Below, piece after piece: positions 5,651-12,772 of a stretch of DNA of 36,350 nt. Where the stretch lies: IMG/VR virus record IMGVR_UViG_3300012008_000022, positions 1 through 36,350 of that record; one strand, written 5' to 3'. The position numbers and the translations under genes were made by a program. Positions within the stretch are counted from its first letter, which is position 1. Each line of letters begins with the position of its first letter. Source of the DNA: a virus. The notes beneath the pieces were generated by a model. That model saw nothing but the letters and a program-made list of their open reading frames with translations. It ran no database searches and was not told the DNA's origin.

Positions 5651-6354
5651 TAGCGATAACCAATCCGGTCTGCAAACCCAAATTTGATGCACTCGTCTGC
5701 GTTGAGCCACCACTCGGCCAACTTGGCCTTTCTCCCAATCTCGGCAGCAGTCATCGTGCTACGCTCGGCAAGAATGCTCATCATGTTCTTACCAAGACGC
5801 TTATGGAATGCGCTCTGCTCTTCCATATCACGCATCTTGCCTTTGAGTGCGCCTGACCCCTCATGGATAAGGAACCAAGAGTTCGGTCCGACTACACGCT
5901 CCGACCCGGCTTGCAGCAGTACCGCTGCCATTGACGCGGCTTGTCCTAGAGCCACTGTGATGATGGGAGTCCCTTCATCCTGAATTGCTCGCAGAGCGTC
6001 GAATAGAGTGAGTCCAAATATGGCCTCGCCTCCGGGGGAAGTAAACCGAACTGTAATCGGCTTTCCCTGTTCCATTCGATGCCACCTGCTAACCACATCA
6101 ATCGCCTGTTCGACGGTTTCGTGGAGGATGGGCGCAGAGAATCCCAGAGTCCTGTTTCGGAAGTTGGCCGCTGCATTGAACTGGTCCTCAATCTGAGCGT
6201 CGCGCAACTCAATCTCAGCCTTCGTGGCTGCCGATTGTGCTGCCCGCGTCATTATCTTGGCCGTCTCCAACTCCTGCTCACGCAGTTTCGTTGTGGCCTT
6301 GATAAGGGATACTTCGTCCTTAGTAGGTTCCCTATCCGGCAATACTAGGGTCAT
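5650..6354 (-). CDS. ClpP-like serine protease
   Basis: ATG 6354 follows GGAGGTG and was chosen over an upstream in-frame extension. Residues 95-234 match the ClpP fold: TSPGGE (105-110), nucleophile S141 in GQAASMAAVLL, H164 in FLIHEGSG, and the C-terminal ADECIKFGFADRI. The usual third Asp (RD in ClpP) aligns near GRKAKLAEWW, where no obvious aspartate is present. An N-terminal helical extension of about 70 residues precedes the domain. ClpP-like phage proteases normally mature heads and lie next to the portal, but this one is in the DNA metabolism operon. That suggests another role, such as acting on host or regulatory proteins. Confidence 0.75.
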   Translation of the reverse strand: MTLVLPDREPTKDEVSLIKATTKLREQELETAKIMTRAAQSAATKAEIELRDAQIEDQFNAAANFRNRTLGFSAPILHETVEQAIDVVSRWHRMEQGKPITVRFTSPGGEAIFGLTLFDALRAIQDEGTPIITVALGQAASMAAVLLQAGSERVVGPNSWFLIHEGSGALKGKMRDMEEQSAFHKRLGKNMMSILAERSTMTAAEIGRKAKLAEWWLNADECIKFGFADRIGYR

Positions 6355-6739
6355 TCGGCACCTCCGCAACTGTGGCCTCTACCGTAGTAGGAGCCCGCTG
6401 AATCTTCACGACGCCCTTGTCCAAATCGAATCCCCGAAACTCGTCGGGAACGATGCCAAGAGTGACGATAATCTGTCGTAGTGCCGTCTGCACATCGCGC
6501 TCCGCTTCCTGCGCTTCCGCCCCTTTGCTAGCGGTCATAGCGACCATCTTCGCAAGAGAGATGCCCATAGAAGCGGACTCTTCGGCAACCTTGTCGGCGT
6601 TCTCCATCGCTGTCTTGGCGACAGACAACTGACCTACGTCAATCGGAACATGCTCTTCCAGCACAGGTACTTCTCCGGGGACTACCCCGGCCTGTGCCTT
6701 CTCAAGAACCTCTGAAACTTTGTCTGGACTTACTGCCAC
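6332..6739 (-). CDS. Hypothetical acidic helical protein, 135 aa
   Basis: GTG 6739 follows GGAGAAATAAC. The protein is Ala/Glu/Val-rich with heptad-like helices between residues 35 and 85 (TAMENADKVAEESASMGISLAKMVAMTASKG) and a beta-like C terminus. Its end overlaps the ClpP-like gene by 23 bases. Function unknown; it could be a partner of the protease. Confidence 0.6.
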   Translation of the reverse strand: MAVSPDKVSEVLEKAQAGVVPGEVPVLEEHVPIDVGQLSVAKTAMENADKVAEESASMGISLAKMVAMTASKGAEAQEAERDVQTALRQIIVTLGIVPDEFRGFDLDKGVVKIQRAPTTVEATVAEVPNDPSIAG

Positions 6740-6921
6740 GTTATTTCTCCTGTGAACTTCTCGTCATACCACGCCCGTACGTCTGCGGCTCCTTGCCTCT
6801 GTTGTTCCGAGGAAACCCTATCCAACGTCGGAGAGTATCCCAAGGCAGCCAAGAGGCTATCCCTAAGGGGACTGGTCGGAGCGCCAGCGATTGCTCGTAC
6901 AACATTAGCCGGGGCCTCCAC
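6730..6921 (-). CDS. Hypothetical protein, 63 aa
   Basis: GTG 6921 overlaps the previous stop by one base (TAGTG). The sequence is helical (NVVRAIAGAPTSPLRDSLLAALGY, QGAADVRAWYDEKF) with no cysteines. Not recognised. It overlaps the next gene by 10 bases, consistent with coupling. Confidence 0.5.
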   Translation of the reverse strand: MEAPANVVRAIAGAPTSPLRDSLLAALGYSPTLDRVSSEQQRQGAADVRAWYDEKFTGEITWQ

Positions 6922-7433
6922 TACTCAGCCCTCTTCGGGTTGAGCCAGATGCGCTTGTCGCATGTCTGACACACGTACGAAGAACTGTAGGAGTTACCCT
7001 TCTTGGAGACACGTCCGTGCACGTCAGTGCCGGGGACGTATTCCATCGTGCCGGGGCAGCCGTTCGGACATTCCTTATCGACCCCACCGGGGAACATGTC
7101 AGAAGCAGCCTCTTCCATCTGCTTCTCTACCGGGGCCTTACGGCGCGCACCCGTTGCCTCTTTGACTGGCGCAGCGAACTTCGCTCCACCGAACGAGGAA
7201 TCTGGAGAGCCGCCGTCGTTGATGATGCGGACCTTCGCACTCTCCAAGAGGCCCATGAACGGAGTTAGGACTCCGGTGTCGGACTCTTGGGTAATCTTCA
7301 AGTGATGTTTGATGCCTTCCTTGGACTGGTAGAAGATGTTACCCTCAAAGAGGGTCTGACCCCCGACTTTTCCCTTTGGCTCGTCCGGGGTGGAATCTTC
7401 GAACGGGACTTCGCTTGTTTTCCTAGGCGCCAC
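6921..7433 (-). CDS. Hypothetical protein with C-terminal zinc ribbon, 170 aa
   Basis: GTG 7433 starts 11 bases before the upstream stop. The N-terminal 30 residues are acidic and low complexity. A beta-rich domain follows (GNIFYQSKEGIKHHLKITQESDTGVLTPFMGLL). The C terminus has CPNGCPGTM and YVCQTCDKRIW, a four-Cys zinc ribbon. This architecture in a replication operon could suit a single-stranded-DNA or replication-accessory protein, but I do not recognise a family. Confidence 0.6.
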   Translation of the reverse strand: MAPRKTSEVPFEDSTPDEPKGKVGGQTLFEGNIFYQSKEGIKHHLKITQESDTGVLTPFMGLLESAKVRIINDGGSPDSSFGGAKFAAPVKEATGARRKAPVEKQMEEAASDMFPGGVDKECPNGCPGTMEYVPGTDVHGRVSKKGNSYSSSYVCQTCDKRIWLNPKRAE

Positions 7434-7746
7434 TAAATCTCTCTCCCTTTAACATGCCTAATGAGGCAATGATTTGCGTATTGCAGCCTTTAACGGCTGC
7501 CTCTAGGTAATCTTCGTAGAACTGCAACTTGGTCTTTTCTCCGTTAGAACGTCTGCGCTTCTCGTCTTTTACTAGAGCATACCAGTACGAGAGAATCTGG
7601 TAGGCTTCTACGAGGAACGGTATCTGCGTCTGCGCTTCGCCCAGTCGGGTGTGCGTTAGGCGGAATGCGTTGAGCAACCGCGTGGAGTCGTCCTCGTCGT
7701 AACACAACTCAGCGCAGATTTCAACTTCAACGTCGGCTAGGGCCAA
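7423..7746 (-). CDS. Hypothetical helical protein, 107 aa
   Basis: TTG 7746 lies within the stop region of the upstream 32-aa gene. The sequence is strongly helical (DDSTRLLNAFRLTHTRLGEAQTQIPFLVEAYQIL), basic in the middle (KDEKRRRSNGEK). Not recognised. It overlaps the next gene by 11 bases. Confidence 0.5.
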   Translation of the reverse strand: MALADVEVEICAELCYDEDDSTRLLNAFRLTHTRLGEAQTQIPFLVEAYQILSYWYALVKDEKRRRSNGEKTKLQFYEDYLEAAVKGCNTQIIASLGMLKGERFSGA

Positions 7747-7835
7747 TTATCGTCTCGCATGGACGGATAGTCAGTTAAGAGGACAAGTGACCCGACTACG
7801 AGTATGATGATGCCTACCGCGATTAGATACTCCAC
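7737..7835 (-). CDS. 32-aa single-pass membrane peptide
   Basis: GTG 7835 lies 2 bases after the helicase stop, with AAAGGAG about 12 bases upstream. The frame encodes a transmembrane helix (EYLIAVGIIILVVGSLVLL) and a short acidic tail, and overlaps the next start. Single-helix phage peptides can affect membranes or host proteins; no family is recognised. Confidence 0.5.
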   Translation of the reverse strand: MEYLIAVGIIILVVGSLVLLTDYPSMRDDNWP

Positions 7836-7836
7836 T

Positions 7837-7845
7837 ATTATACCA
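7837..7845 (-). promoter_or_regulatory. Possible extended -10 promoter
   Basis: On the minus strand TGGTATAAT overlaps the helicase stop, just before GTG 7835. The TGn extension can replace a -35 box; no good -35 is visible. The same 14-mer (GTGGTATAATAGTG) recurs at 9597-9610 inside the Prim-Pol gene. Confidence 0.3.
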
Positions 7846-9118
7846 CACTCCTTTCAAATCGACTCTCGTCCTTAATCATGCTCAGGCTGAACCTTCCGGT
7901 GTCCCCGTGACGATTCTTAAGGATTGAGACGTGCGTGACGGAGACTCGTCCGTCGTCCACCCCTTCGTTGTCTCTCCATAGAGCAAATATCTGGTCGGAG
8001 TCGTTCTCAATACCCCCGGATTCCCGCAAGTCGGACATACGGGGTTCGCCCCCGCGAATCTCAGCGGCGCGTGATAGTTGTGAAAGCATGAGCACAGGAA
8101 CACCCAAGTCTCTAGCAAGATGCTTGAAGGCTCGTACCGAGGCGCTGACTTCCTGCTCACGCGAATCGGCTTGCGGCGGCGTAACAAGTTGTACATAGTC
8201 CACCACCACAAGGCCGACGCCGCGTTCGTGATTGAGTTTCCTAGTGCGAGCCGAGATTTCGTAGGGGGTAAGGCCGCTTGAGTCGTCAATGTACAGGGGC
8301 CACCTTTCCATTTCTACGAGGGCTTTGGCTACGCTCTCAACCTCTCGGAAGTCGAGTTCGTGGCGTCTAAACTTCGCCTTAGGGATTCTGGAGGTTCGCA
8401 TAATAAGACGTTCCACGATTTCGTCCCGTCCCATTTCCAAAGAGAAAGCGGCGACTCCCAGCCCGGCAGCAGCCACGTTGGACGCAATGTCGAAAGCGAG
8501 TGTCGTTTTGCCCACACCCGGACGCGCTGCCAACGTGATGAGCCTTCCGGCTCCCAAATCTCCAAGATATGCGTCCAGAGGAACAAACCCCGACTTTGTG
8601 GTTCGGGATTCACCCGATAGAGACTCCCCTTCGCCTGAAAGTAGATGTTGTAGTCCAGACGCCGATTCAGGACGTAGGCTTTGCAGAGCGGTTTCCAGAC
8701 CATCTAAGACCTCCATCGGTTCGGAACGGTAGGCGGCGCTTTTTGTCTCTTCCCCAAGCCGTACAAGTTCTCTAGATAGCCACTTGGACTGAACGATTCG
8801 TGCCTGTTCTTCCAGACTCGTAGTATCTCCCCGGTACTTTGCGAAGTCAGAAATAATGGATAGGGCTTCGGGGACGCCCACATCACGAAGAGCCTCCGCA
8901 ACAACCACCGCATCCGGCTTACCGCCTCCTTCCCAAACGGAGCGTGCCGCGTCGAAGGCGGACCTGTTCATCCGTTCGGAAAAATGGTCGCTCTTGAGGA
9001 AGTCTATCCTCATTAGCGCGTCCCCCGCTGTTGCCAGCACTTCCGCTATCACGGCTCTCTCCGCGTCCGGGGCTGTAGGAAGGTCTGAATCGAATACTGG
9101 ACCTTGCGATTTGCTCAA
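7838..9118 (-). CDS. dnaB: DnaB-type replicative helicase
   Basis: TTG 9118 follows GGAGAGAGA. Residues 15-110 match the DnaB N-terminal domain (PDAERAVIAEVL, DFLKSDHFSE). The RecA-like motor has Walker A ARPGVGKTT (198-206), Walker B VVVDYVQL (304-311), SQLSRAAE, LRESGGIENDSDQI (364-377) and the arginine-finger segment KNRHGDTG (401-408). It should form a hexameric 5'-3' helicase at the fork, with primers from the Prim-Pol encoded just upstream. No loader is visible. The first 200 bases overlap the 3' end of the Prim-Pol gene in another frame. Confidence 0.92.
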   Translation of the reverse strand: MSKSQGPVFDSDLPTAPDAERAVIAEVLATAGDALMRIDFLKSDHFSERMNRSAFDAARSVWEGGGKPDAVVVAEALRDVGVPEALSIISDFAKYRGDTTSLEEQARIVQSKWLSRELVRLGEETKSAAYRSEPMEVLDGLETALQSLRPESASGLQHLLSGEGESLSGESRTTKSGFVPLDAYLGDLGAGRLITLAARPGVGKTTLAFDIASNVAAAGLGVAAFSLEMGRDEIVERLIMRTSRIPKAKFRRHELDFREVESVAKALVEMERWPLYIDDSSGLTPYEISARTRKLNHERGVGLVVVDYVQLVTPPQADSREQEVSASVRAFKHLARDLGVPVLMLSQLSRAAEIRGGEPRMSDLRESGGIENDSDQIFALWRDNEGVDDGRVSVTHVSILKNRHGDTGRFSLSMIKDESRFERSVV

Positions 9119-9794
9119 TCTCTCTCTCCGGTAGCGGTGGGTCGCACCGCGTTAGGTTCGTTGCTAGCAGCGCATCCAAGACGGCATCCGCAGGTGCTCC
9201 GTATCGTCGCATAGCCCCTGCCAGTCTGGTGAGTGCCTCATTACGTGTTCCTGAGGGGAACATGTCGTCGTCGGCCACCGCATCGAACTGCCGTCTGGAT
9301 TGCTGGCACAGATATGCAGGAGCGGGAGCAATGTCCCGAGTGAGCGCCCATCGGTACGGATTACCGCTCGGGTGCCTTGATGGTGGAAGAACAACGTACC
9401 CTCCGTCACCGCGAATGTCTATCCCGTCGTACCCGTTGAAGCGGGTGGTGTTGCGGACATCAAATCCGGGGTGCTGGAAGAAGTAGTGCATCCCACCGCC
9501 ACCCGTGAAAGACGTAAGCGTGTCAGGAAGCAGCCCTAGGTCAGCCTGCATCGTGTTAAGGGACATGATGCCGCCGTGGCCCTTGTCGATGTCCAACACT
9601 ATTATACCACTGACCGCACCAGTGGCTACGCCGATGCCTAGGTCGCCTTCGGTCCACCGTTCCTTGATTACGAACGGGTCATCCGTGGCGTCTAGGAATC
9701 CGTTTGACCCCGGAAGCGGGGTCTTGCCGCGCACGGGGAAGATGTGCCATCCCCGCGAGGCGTACCCTACCGCCGCAGAGAGCACTTCGGACAT
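8919..9794 (-). CDS. Bifunctional primase-polymerase (Prim-Pol, AEP superfamily)
   Basis: I place the start at ATG 9794, where the family's usual N terminus begins (LSAAVGYASRGWHIFPV). ATGs at 9830 and 9836 are alternatives. Catalytic motifs are present: LDID (67-70), GGGGMHYFF with H103 (98-106), and DIRGDGGYVVLPPS (126-139). A PriCT-like helical domain follows at about 178-232. The last 60 residues, rich in Arg, Ser and Gly, overlap the helicase start by 200 bases and look non-conserved. AEP Prim-Pols make primers and can extend them; pairing with DnaB suggests a phage-encoded replisome core. Confidence 0.88.
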   Translation of the reverse strand: MSEVLSAAVGYASRGWHIFPVRGKTPLPGSNGFLDATDDPFVIKERWTEGDLGIGVATGAVSGIIVLDIDKGHGGIMSLNTMQADLGLLPDTLTSFTGGGGMHYFFQHPGFDVRNTTRFNGYDGIDIRGDGGYVVLPPSRHPSGNPYRWALTRDIAPAPAYLCQQSRRQFDAVADDDMFPSGTRNEALTRLAGAMRRYGAPADAVLDALLATNLTRCDPPLPEREIEQIARSSIRFRPSYSPGRGESRDSGSAGNSGGRANEDRLPQERPFFRTDEQVRLRRGTLRLGRRR

Positions 9795-9916
9795 ATAGTC
9801 GGCTCGTTCATACTGTGTCCCTTCGGGCATGTCCATCCGTCTCCCTGCGTGTAGAATAGGCTCCCGTCCGGCCACCTATACGGTTCGCCTAACTTCTTTT
9901 GTGTCGGAATGTTCAA
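9767..9916 (-). CDS. Zinc-ribbon microprotein, 49 aa
   Basis: TTG 9916 follows AAGGAG with 4 bases spacing. The product ends WTCPKGHSMNEPTICPKCSLRR, with CxxxH and CxxC knuckles typical of a zinc ribbon, and has a compact aromatic region before it. It overlaps the upstream gene's end and the Prim-Pol start in different frames, which makes it uncertain. The motif quality suggests it is translated, and it argues for the shorter Prim-Pol start. Confidence 0.45.
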   Translation of the reverse strand: MNIPTQKKLGEPYRWPDGSLFYTQGDGWTCPKGHSMNEPTICPKCSLRR

Positions 9917-10157
9917 GATGCTCCTTCGATGGAACGGTCGGCTCGATGTAACTATCAACTGCCCGATGGAGAACCTCAATCAGTGCCTCCGTCTGCTTCT
10001 TCGTCAGGGCCAAATGGGTAAAGCCCGAGGTAATCTCGATTAGGCCCGGAGTTAGGCGTACCGTCCAAGCCGGACCGATATACTCGATGGACTTGCTCAA
10101 GGGTCGGTGCGGCAAAGGCGCTCGCTCTCCATCGTTGGCAGATTTGAATGTCCTCAT
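9876..10157 (-). CDS. Hypothetical protein, 93 aa
   Basis: ATG 10157 follows AAGGATA with 6-7 bases spacing, better than the longer GTG 10223 start. The protein has a beta-like middle (WTVRLTPGLIEITSGFTHLAL) and a helix (KKQTEALIEVLHRAVDSYI). No motif is recognised. A frame overlapping its first half (from 10266/10236, with CSVCGGGVW) could be another zinc microprotein, but most of it looks like a shadow. Confidence 0.55.
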   Translation of the reverse strand: MRTFKSANDGERAPLPHRPLSKSIEYIGPAWTVRLTPGLIEITSGFTHLALTKKQTEALIEVLHRAVDSYIEPTVPSKEHLEHSDTKEVRRTV

Positions 10158-10253
10158 GTCTGTATCCTTGGTATCCTGTCTGGATATAATTCGTCTTTGC
10201 CCCACGCCATACACCCCCACCACAGACGCTACACATTAGGTATCGTCCTTGTT

Positions 10254-10712
10254 TCAATTCGTCCACCTAGGCGCCAGATTTTTCCTCAGTACGTCTAGCA
10301 ATTCGTCCTTGTTGTCGAAGACACCCGAAGCAAGACCGTACATAACGTCCCATCGGTCGTAGTCTTGGTCGAGCAGAACGTACCCTCTCTTACCCTGTCC
10401 CACGATGTAGCCCAACTCCAAGTGACCGGAGCGGCCCGCTGGCAGGGCTAGGATGGCAACCGACGCTCGGTTAAGGTGCTGTAGGTCAAAGTGTAACACA
10501 TGTTGAGCCGCAAGTCCAACGAGAGCCTCAGAGTAGGTATGGCCCCGCTCTTTCTCGTACCTGCGCCACTCGTCGTCCGCTATTGGGCCAGCAGCGTGCC
10601 AGTCATCGAATACGTCGTATCCAACGGCCCTAACCGACGCTCCCAACTCTGTGATGGAAGGGTTGCGAAGCGAACCGATGATGTAGACAGTAGGCTTAGG
10701 AACGGTCTGCAT
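10254..10712 (-). CDS. Nucleoside 2-deoxyribosyltransferase-like protein
   Basis: The start is ATG 10712, with GAGAAAT before it. The fold signature is visible: VYIIGSLRN, GYDVFDDWHAAGP, RASVAILALPAG and SGHLELGY (95-102), with E99 in the place of the catalytic nucleophile. Family enzymes exchange or hydrolyse nucleobases on deoxyribose; in phages they salvage or alter the nucleotide pool. It overlaps a second protein of related fold upstream. Confidence 0.75.
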   Translation of the reverse strand: MQTVPKPTVYIIGSLRNPSITELGASVRAVGYDVFDDWHAAGPIADDEWRRYEKERGHTYSEALVGLAAQHVLHFDLQHLNRASVAILALPAGRSGHLELGYIVGQGKRGYVLLDQDYDRWDVMYGLASGVFDNKDELLDVLRKNLAPRWTN

Positions 10713-11292
10713 ATTTCTCGTACACCATTTCCGCTGTCTCCGCATACCCCGCGATATCTACGCGGTTGTCCCGTTTGGGGATATGTGTCTCTCTGGACAA
10801 CTTGACCGCTATCATCGCAAGCGGTACGTCGTGCGGCTCGAAGGGGCTTCCGTCGGCTTTGCCGCCAAAAAGCACGTTCCAAATATTAGCCGTTCGCTGA
10901 AAGTCCTCAATCGGATGCCCATAGTTATGTCCTCTGTCACCGTGGACAAGACGATGCGCTTCAAGAAGGGCACTTTCACGGTAAAGAACCTCACCGTCGT
11001 AGGTCGAGTCCCAGATTGGGATGCCCAACTCTCTTGCAATAGCGACCTCAAGACGAGCGCCAGCGGAGCCTTGCCATCCGGGCAGAACTGCCACCGCGTC
11101 CGCATCAAGAACGAATTGAATATCAGCGCGCATGTAATCCCTACGGGGCCTACCTGTGTCACCAGAGAAGTTCTCGGACGGGTCGAGGACATCATACCCT
11201 TTCTCTCGGTACCTCTTGGCGGCGTCTTTGAACGAGGGGTAGTTGAACTCCGGTATCCCCGTCATTGGGCCGCTTAAGTACACTGTAGTCAT
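10696..11292 (-). CDS. DUF4406 deoxyribosyltransferase-like domain fused to a DUF6378-like domain
   Basis: ATG 11292 follows GGAGAGA. Residues 3-95 form the DUF4406 pattern: VYLSGPMTGIPEFNYPSF, GYDVLDPSE, YMRADIQFVLDADAVAVLPGW and GARLEVAIARELG (E82). Residues 112-198 carry RLVHGDRGHNYGHPIEDF and VKLSRETHIPKRDNRVDIAGYAE, which I associate with the DUF6378-type phage domain. The fusion suggests action on nucleotides or modified bases, alongside the next gene. The exact reaction is not known to me. Confidence 0.72.
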   Translation of the reverse strand: MTTVYLSGPMTGIPEFNYPSFKDAAKRYREKGYDVLDPSENFSGDTGRPRRDYMRADIQFVLDADAVAVLPGWQGSAGARLEVAIARELGIPIWDSTYDGEVLYRESALLEAHRLVHGDRGHNYGHPIEDFQRTANIWNVLFGGKADGSPFEPHDVPLAMIAVKLSRETHIPKRDNRVDIAGYAETAEMVYEKYADRS

Positions 11293-11315
11293 TCTCTCCA
11301 CACCTTGCACACGTT

Positions 11316-12119
11316 TTATTTGCTGGGTGAATCGCTACCCCCCAAAAGTGGGGGCTTCTCAATCGGTGCTCTATCGGCGCAACACTGTCCTTTTCCGGTG
11401 TAACCACAGTAGCGCGTTCTCCAATCCGTGTCAGGTAGCGCATCTGGTAGAGCGCCAGTAGCCTTGTACGCTTGGTACAACTCTTCAAGATGGGTAAACT
11501 CGCTCTCGATGCTCTGGTCAATCTTGGGGGTTCTGTTGATGACAAACTCTTCCATCAGAGCGTCGTCTTTAGACCAGTATATCAGACGGCCCCGCGAAGG
11601 TAACTGCCCAAGTCCCCCGGCTTCGTTGGGACTCTTCCCGCAGAAATCGCAGCCGTAGTCCATTTCTAGTTGGTCTTTCGTGGAGTGGGGCAGTGGACAG
11701 AACACAGGCCATCGCAGATAGCATCCAACTTGAAGGACATGTGCCCGCTCAGGTAGGTTTCCATACTTGAACTTGTTGGAGTTGACGGACTTGAACTCGA
11801 TGGCTTCGTACCCGGAAGTTCCCCGAATGAGCATGTCCAAGCGACCCGAAACTTTAAGGCGCTCATCTCTGAATGGAACTTCAACACCCACCACGTCCAG
11901 AGTGGTTCGGTAGAGAGTTTGTAGGGCGTCATGGATTCGATTCCCCATCCAGAACACGCGGAGGGTTCGGGCGTCCAGTTCCTCTTTGGCAACTCCGCCG
12001 TGCTCAAGTACCGCTTGTCGATAGCACTTGCCCAGTTGAGAGGGGTACCAATATCCGCTCTGTTCATGCACTTCCTCGTCTGCGCGTAGTTTGTCAGAGA
12101 GCGCCCTTGTTAGTGTCAT
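11316..12119 (-). CDS. Cas4/RecB-like PD-(D/E)XK exonuclease
   Basis: ATG 12119 overlaps the previous stop (ATGA). Nuclease motifs are in order: YWYPSQLGKCYRQAVLEH (C32), GNRIHDAL (H63), SGRLDMLI (D95), EAIEFKSV (E108, K110) and HVLQVGCYLRW (Q130, Y135 region). A Cys group near the C terminus (RYCGYTGKGQCC) together with C32 is placed like the Cas4/AddB iron-sulfur site. Such enzymes degrade DNA ends. In phages they act in recombination or host-DNA breakdown. No CRISPR genes are near. Confidence 0.75.
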   Translation of the reverse strand: MTLTRALSDKLRADEEVHEQSGYWYPSQLGKCYRQAVLEHGGVAKEELDARTLRVFWMGNRIHDALQTLYRTTLDVVGVEVPFRDERLKVSGRLDMLIRGTSGYEAIEFKSVNSNKFKYGNLPERAHVLQVGCYLRWPVFCPLPHSTKDQLEMDYGCDFCGKSPNEAGGLGQLPSRGRLIYWSKDDALMEEFVINRTPKIDQSIESEFTHLEELYQAYKATGALPDALPDTDWRTRYCGYTGKGQCCADRAPIEKPPLLGGSDSPSK

Positions 12120-12346
12120 CCGCTCCAATCAGAGGCGGTAATCGTGCATACGTCACCGTCCACGGCCGCCTCTCCCTCACCCTCTATGTACCAGTTAGCG
12201 CAGGGGGTGTGCCCCTCTTTGCGAGTCTCCGTTGGCACCCATATAAACACTTCCTGCAACTGAATCGGGGGTCCCCCGTCAATGTGCAGCGCCCACGGGG
12301 TCTTGAACGGGTCTGCCGTCCAGACGTGTAGTATAAACCTAGCCAA
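12116..12346 (-). CDS. Hypothetical beta-rich protein, 76 aa
   Basis: TTG 12346 is chosen because GGAGG lies 6 bases upstream, and it overlaps the previous stop by 8 bases. The sequence looks beta-rich with several aromatics (RFILHVWTADPFKTPWALHI, VFIWVPTETRKE) and two cysteines. Not recognised. Confidence 0.55.
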   Translation of the reverse strand: MARFILHVWTADPFKTPWALHIDGGPPIQLQEVFIWVPTETRKEGHTPCANWYIEGEGEAAVDGDVCTITASDWSG

Positions 12347-12527
12347 GAAATTCCTCCGAAACAATCCACTCCGCGAGGAGACTCTTTTCTTTGAAGTCTA
12401 CGGGAAGGTCCTGAATGAACTCCAAGGCTGCCAGTCGCGTACATCCATCACAGTCATCCGGCGTCCTGTGCCATTTGTACCCGTGGCGCCTAAGGAATTG
12501 CCGTAAGGCGATGCCCGCGTCATCCAC
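12339..12527 (-). CDS. Hypothetical protein, 62 aa
   Basis: GTG 12527 follows GGGAGG with 6 bases spacing. It is probably the first substantial gene of the DNA metabolism operon, about 90-150 bases downstream of two promoters. It has a CDGC motif and a helical C terminus (FKEKSLLAEWIVSEEFLG). Function unknown; an early-expressed regulator or host-takeover peptide is possible. Confidence 0.6.
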   Translation of the reverse strand: MDDAGIALRQFLRRHGYKWHRTPDDCDGCTRLAALEFIQDLPVDFKEKSLLAEWIVSEEFLG

Positions 12528-12587
12528 TCAGAACCTCCCGCTTCCAGAACGCACATAGAACGCATGTTTGGTCTGTACGGTGGGCAT
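12528..12587 (-). CDS. Possible 19-aa leader peptide
   Basis: ATG 12587 opens a 19-codon frame (MPTVQTKHAFYVRSGSGRF) whose TGA directly abuts the GTG of the next gene and spans that gene's ribosome binding site. It lies just downstream of the promoters. No Shine-Dalgarno precedes it, so it may be translated from a near-leaderless end or not at all. Confidence 0.25.
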   Translation of the reverse strand: MPTVQTKHAFYVRSGSGRF

Positions 12588-12613
12588 ATATTGTAGTATA
12601 CCCATGTAGGTGT

Positions 12614-12641
12614 GTTATAATAGAGGTACCATATGAGTCAA
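12614..12641 (-). promoter_or_regulatory. Sigma70-like promoter, proximal
   Basis: On the minus strand: -35 TTGACT (12641-12636), 16-base spacer, -10 TATAAC (12619-12614). It reads leftward into the DNA metabolism operon. It is the closer of two tandem promoters. Confidence 0.6.
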
Positions 12642-12677
12642 TAGACAGTTTCGTTATCATCTTACTCATTGATAGAT

Positions 12678-12706
12678 AGGGTAACACATCTTGGTCGGTT
12701 TGTCAA
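12678..12706 (-). promoter_or_regulatory. Sigma70-like promoter, distal
   Basis: On the minus strand: perfect -35 TTGACA (12706-12701), 17-base spacer, -10 TACCCT (12683-12678). It lies just downstream of the terminator of the virion operon and should start leftward transcription of the 3-12.5 kb genes. The consensus -35 suggests recognition by host RNA polymerase. Confidence 0.7.
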
Positions 12707-12718
12707 TAGGCAAAGTGA

Positions 12719-12755
12719 AGCCCCCGGCAAGTGGGAGAGACACCTACCGGGGGCT
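12719..12755 (-). terminator. Terminator-like hairpin between lysis and DNA-metabolism operons
   Basis: AGCCCCCGG and CCGGGGGCT pair as a perfect 9-bp stem with a 19-base loop, about 18 bases beyond the last lysis gene. A U-run is absent (TCACTTTGCC follows on the minus strand), so termination may be weak or factor-assisted. The hairpin works equally on both strands. Confidence 0.65.
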
Positions 12756-12772
12756 GTCCTCTGTTTAGGAGG

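Noticed and set aside
8919-9875. Longer Prim-Pol start at GTG 9875
   Set aside because: The added 27 residues overlap a zinc-ribbon frame with its own AAGGAG site, and the family's N terminus begins at about 9794.
9976-10266. 96-aa frame with CSVCGGGVW near its start
   Set aside because: Only the first 40 residues look protein-like; the rest is a shadow of the better supported gene at 9876-10157. A short zinc microprotein cannot be excluded.
12601-12625. Plus-strand TATAAT at about 12615-12620 as a rightward promoter
   Set aside because: No -35 at 16-18 bases, and it would transcribe antisense into the lysis operon; the minus-strand reading gives better promoters.
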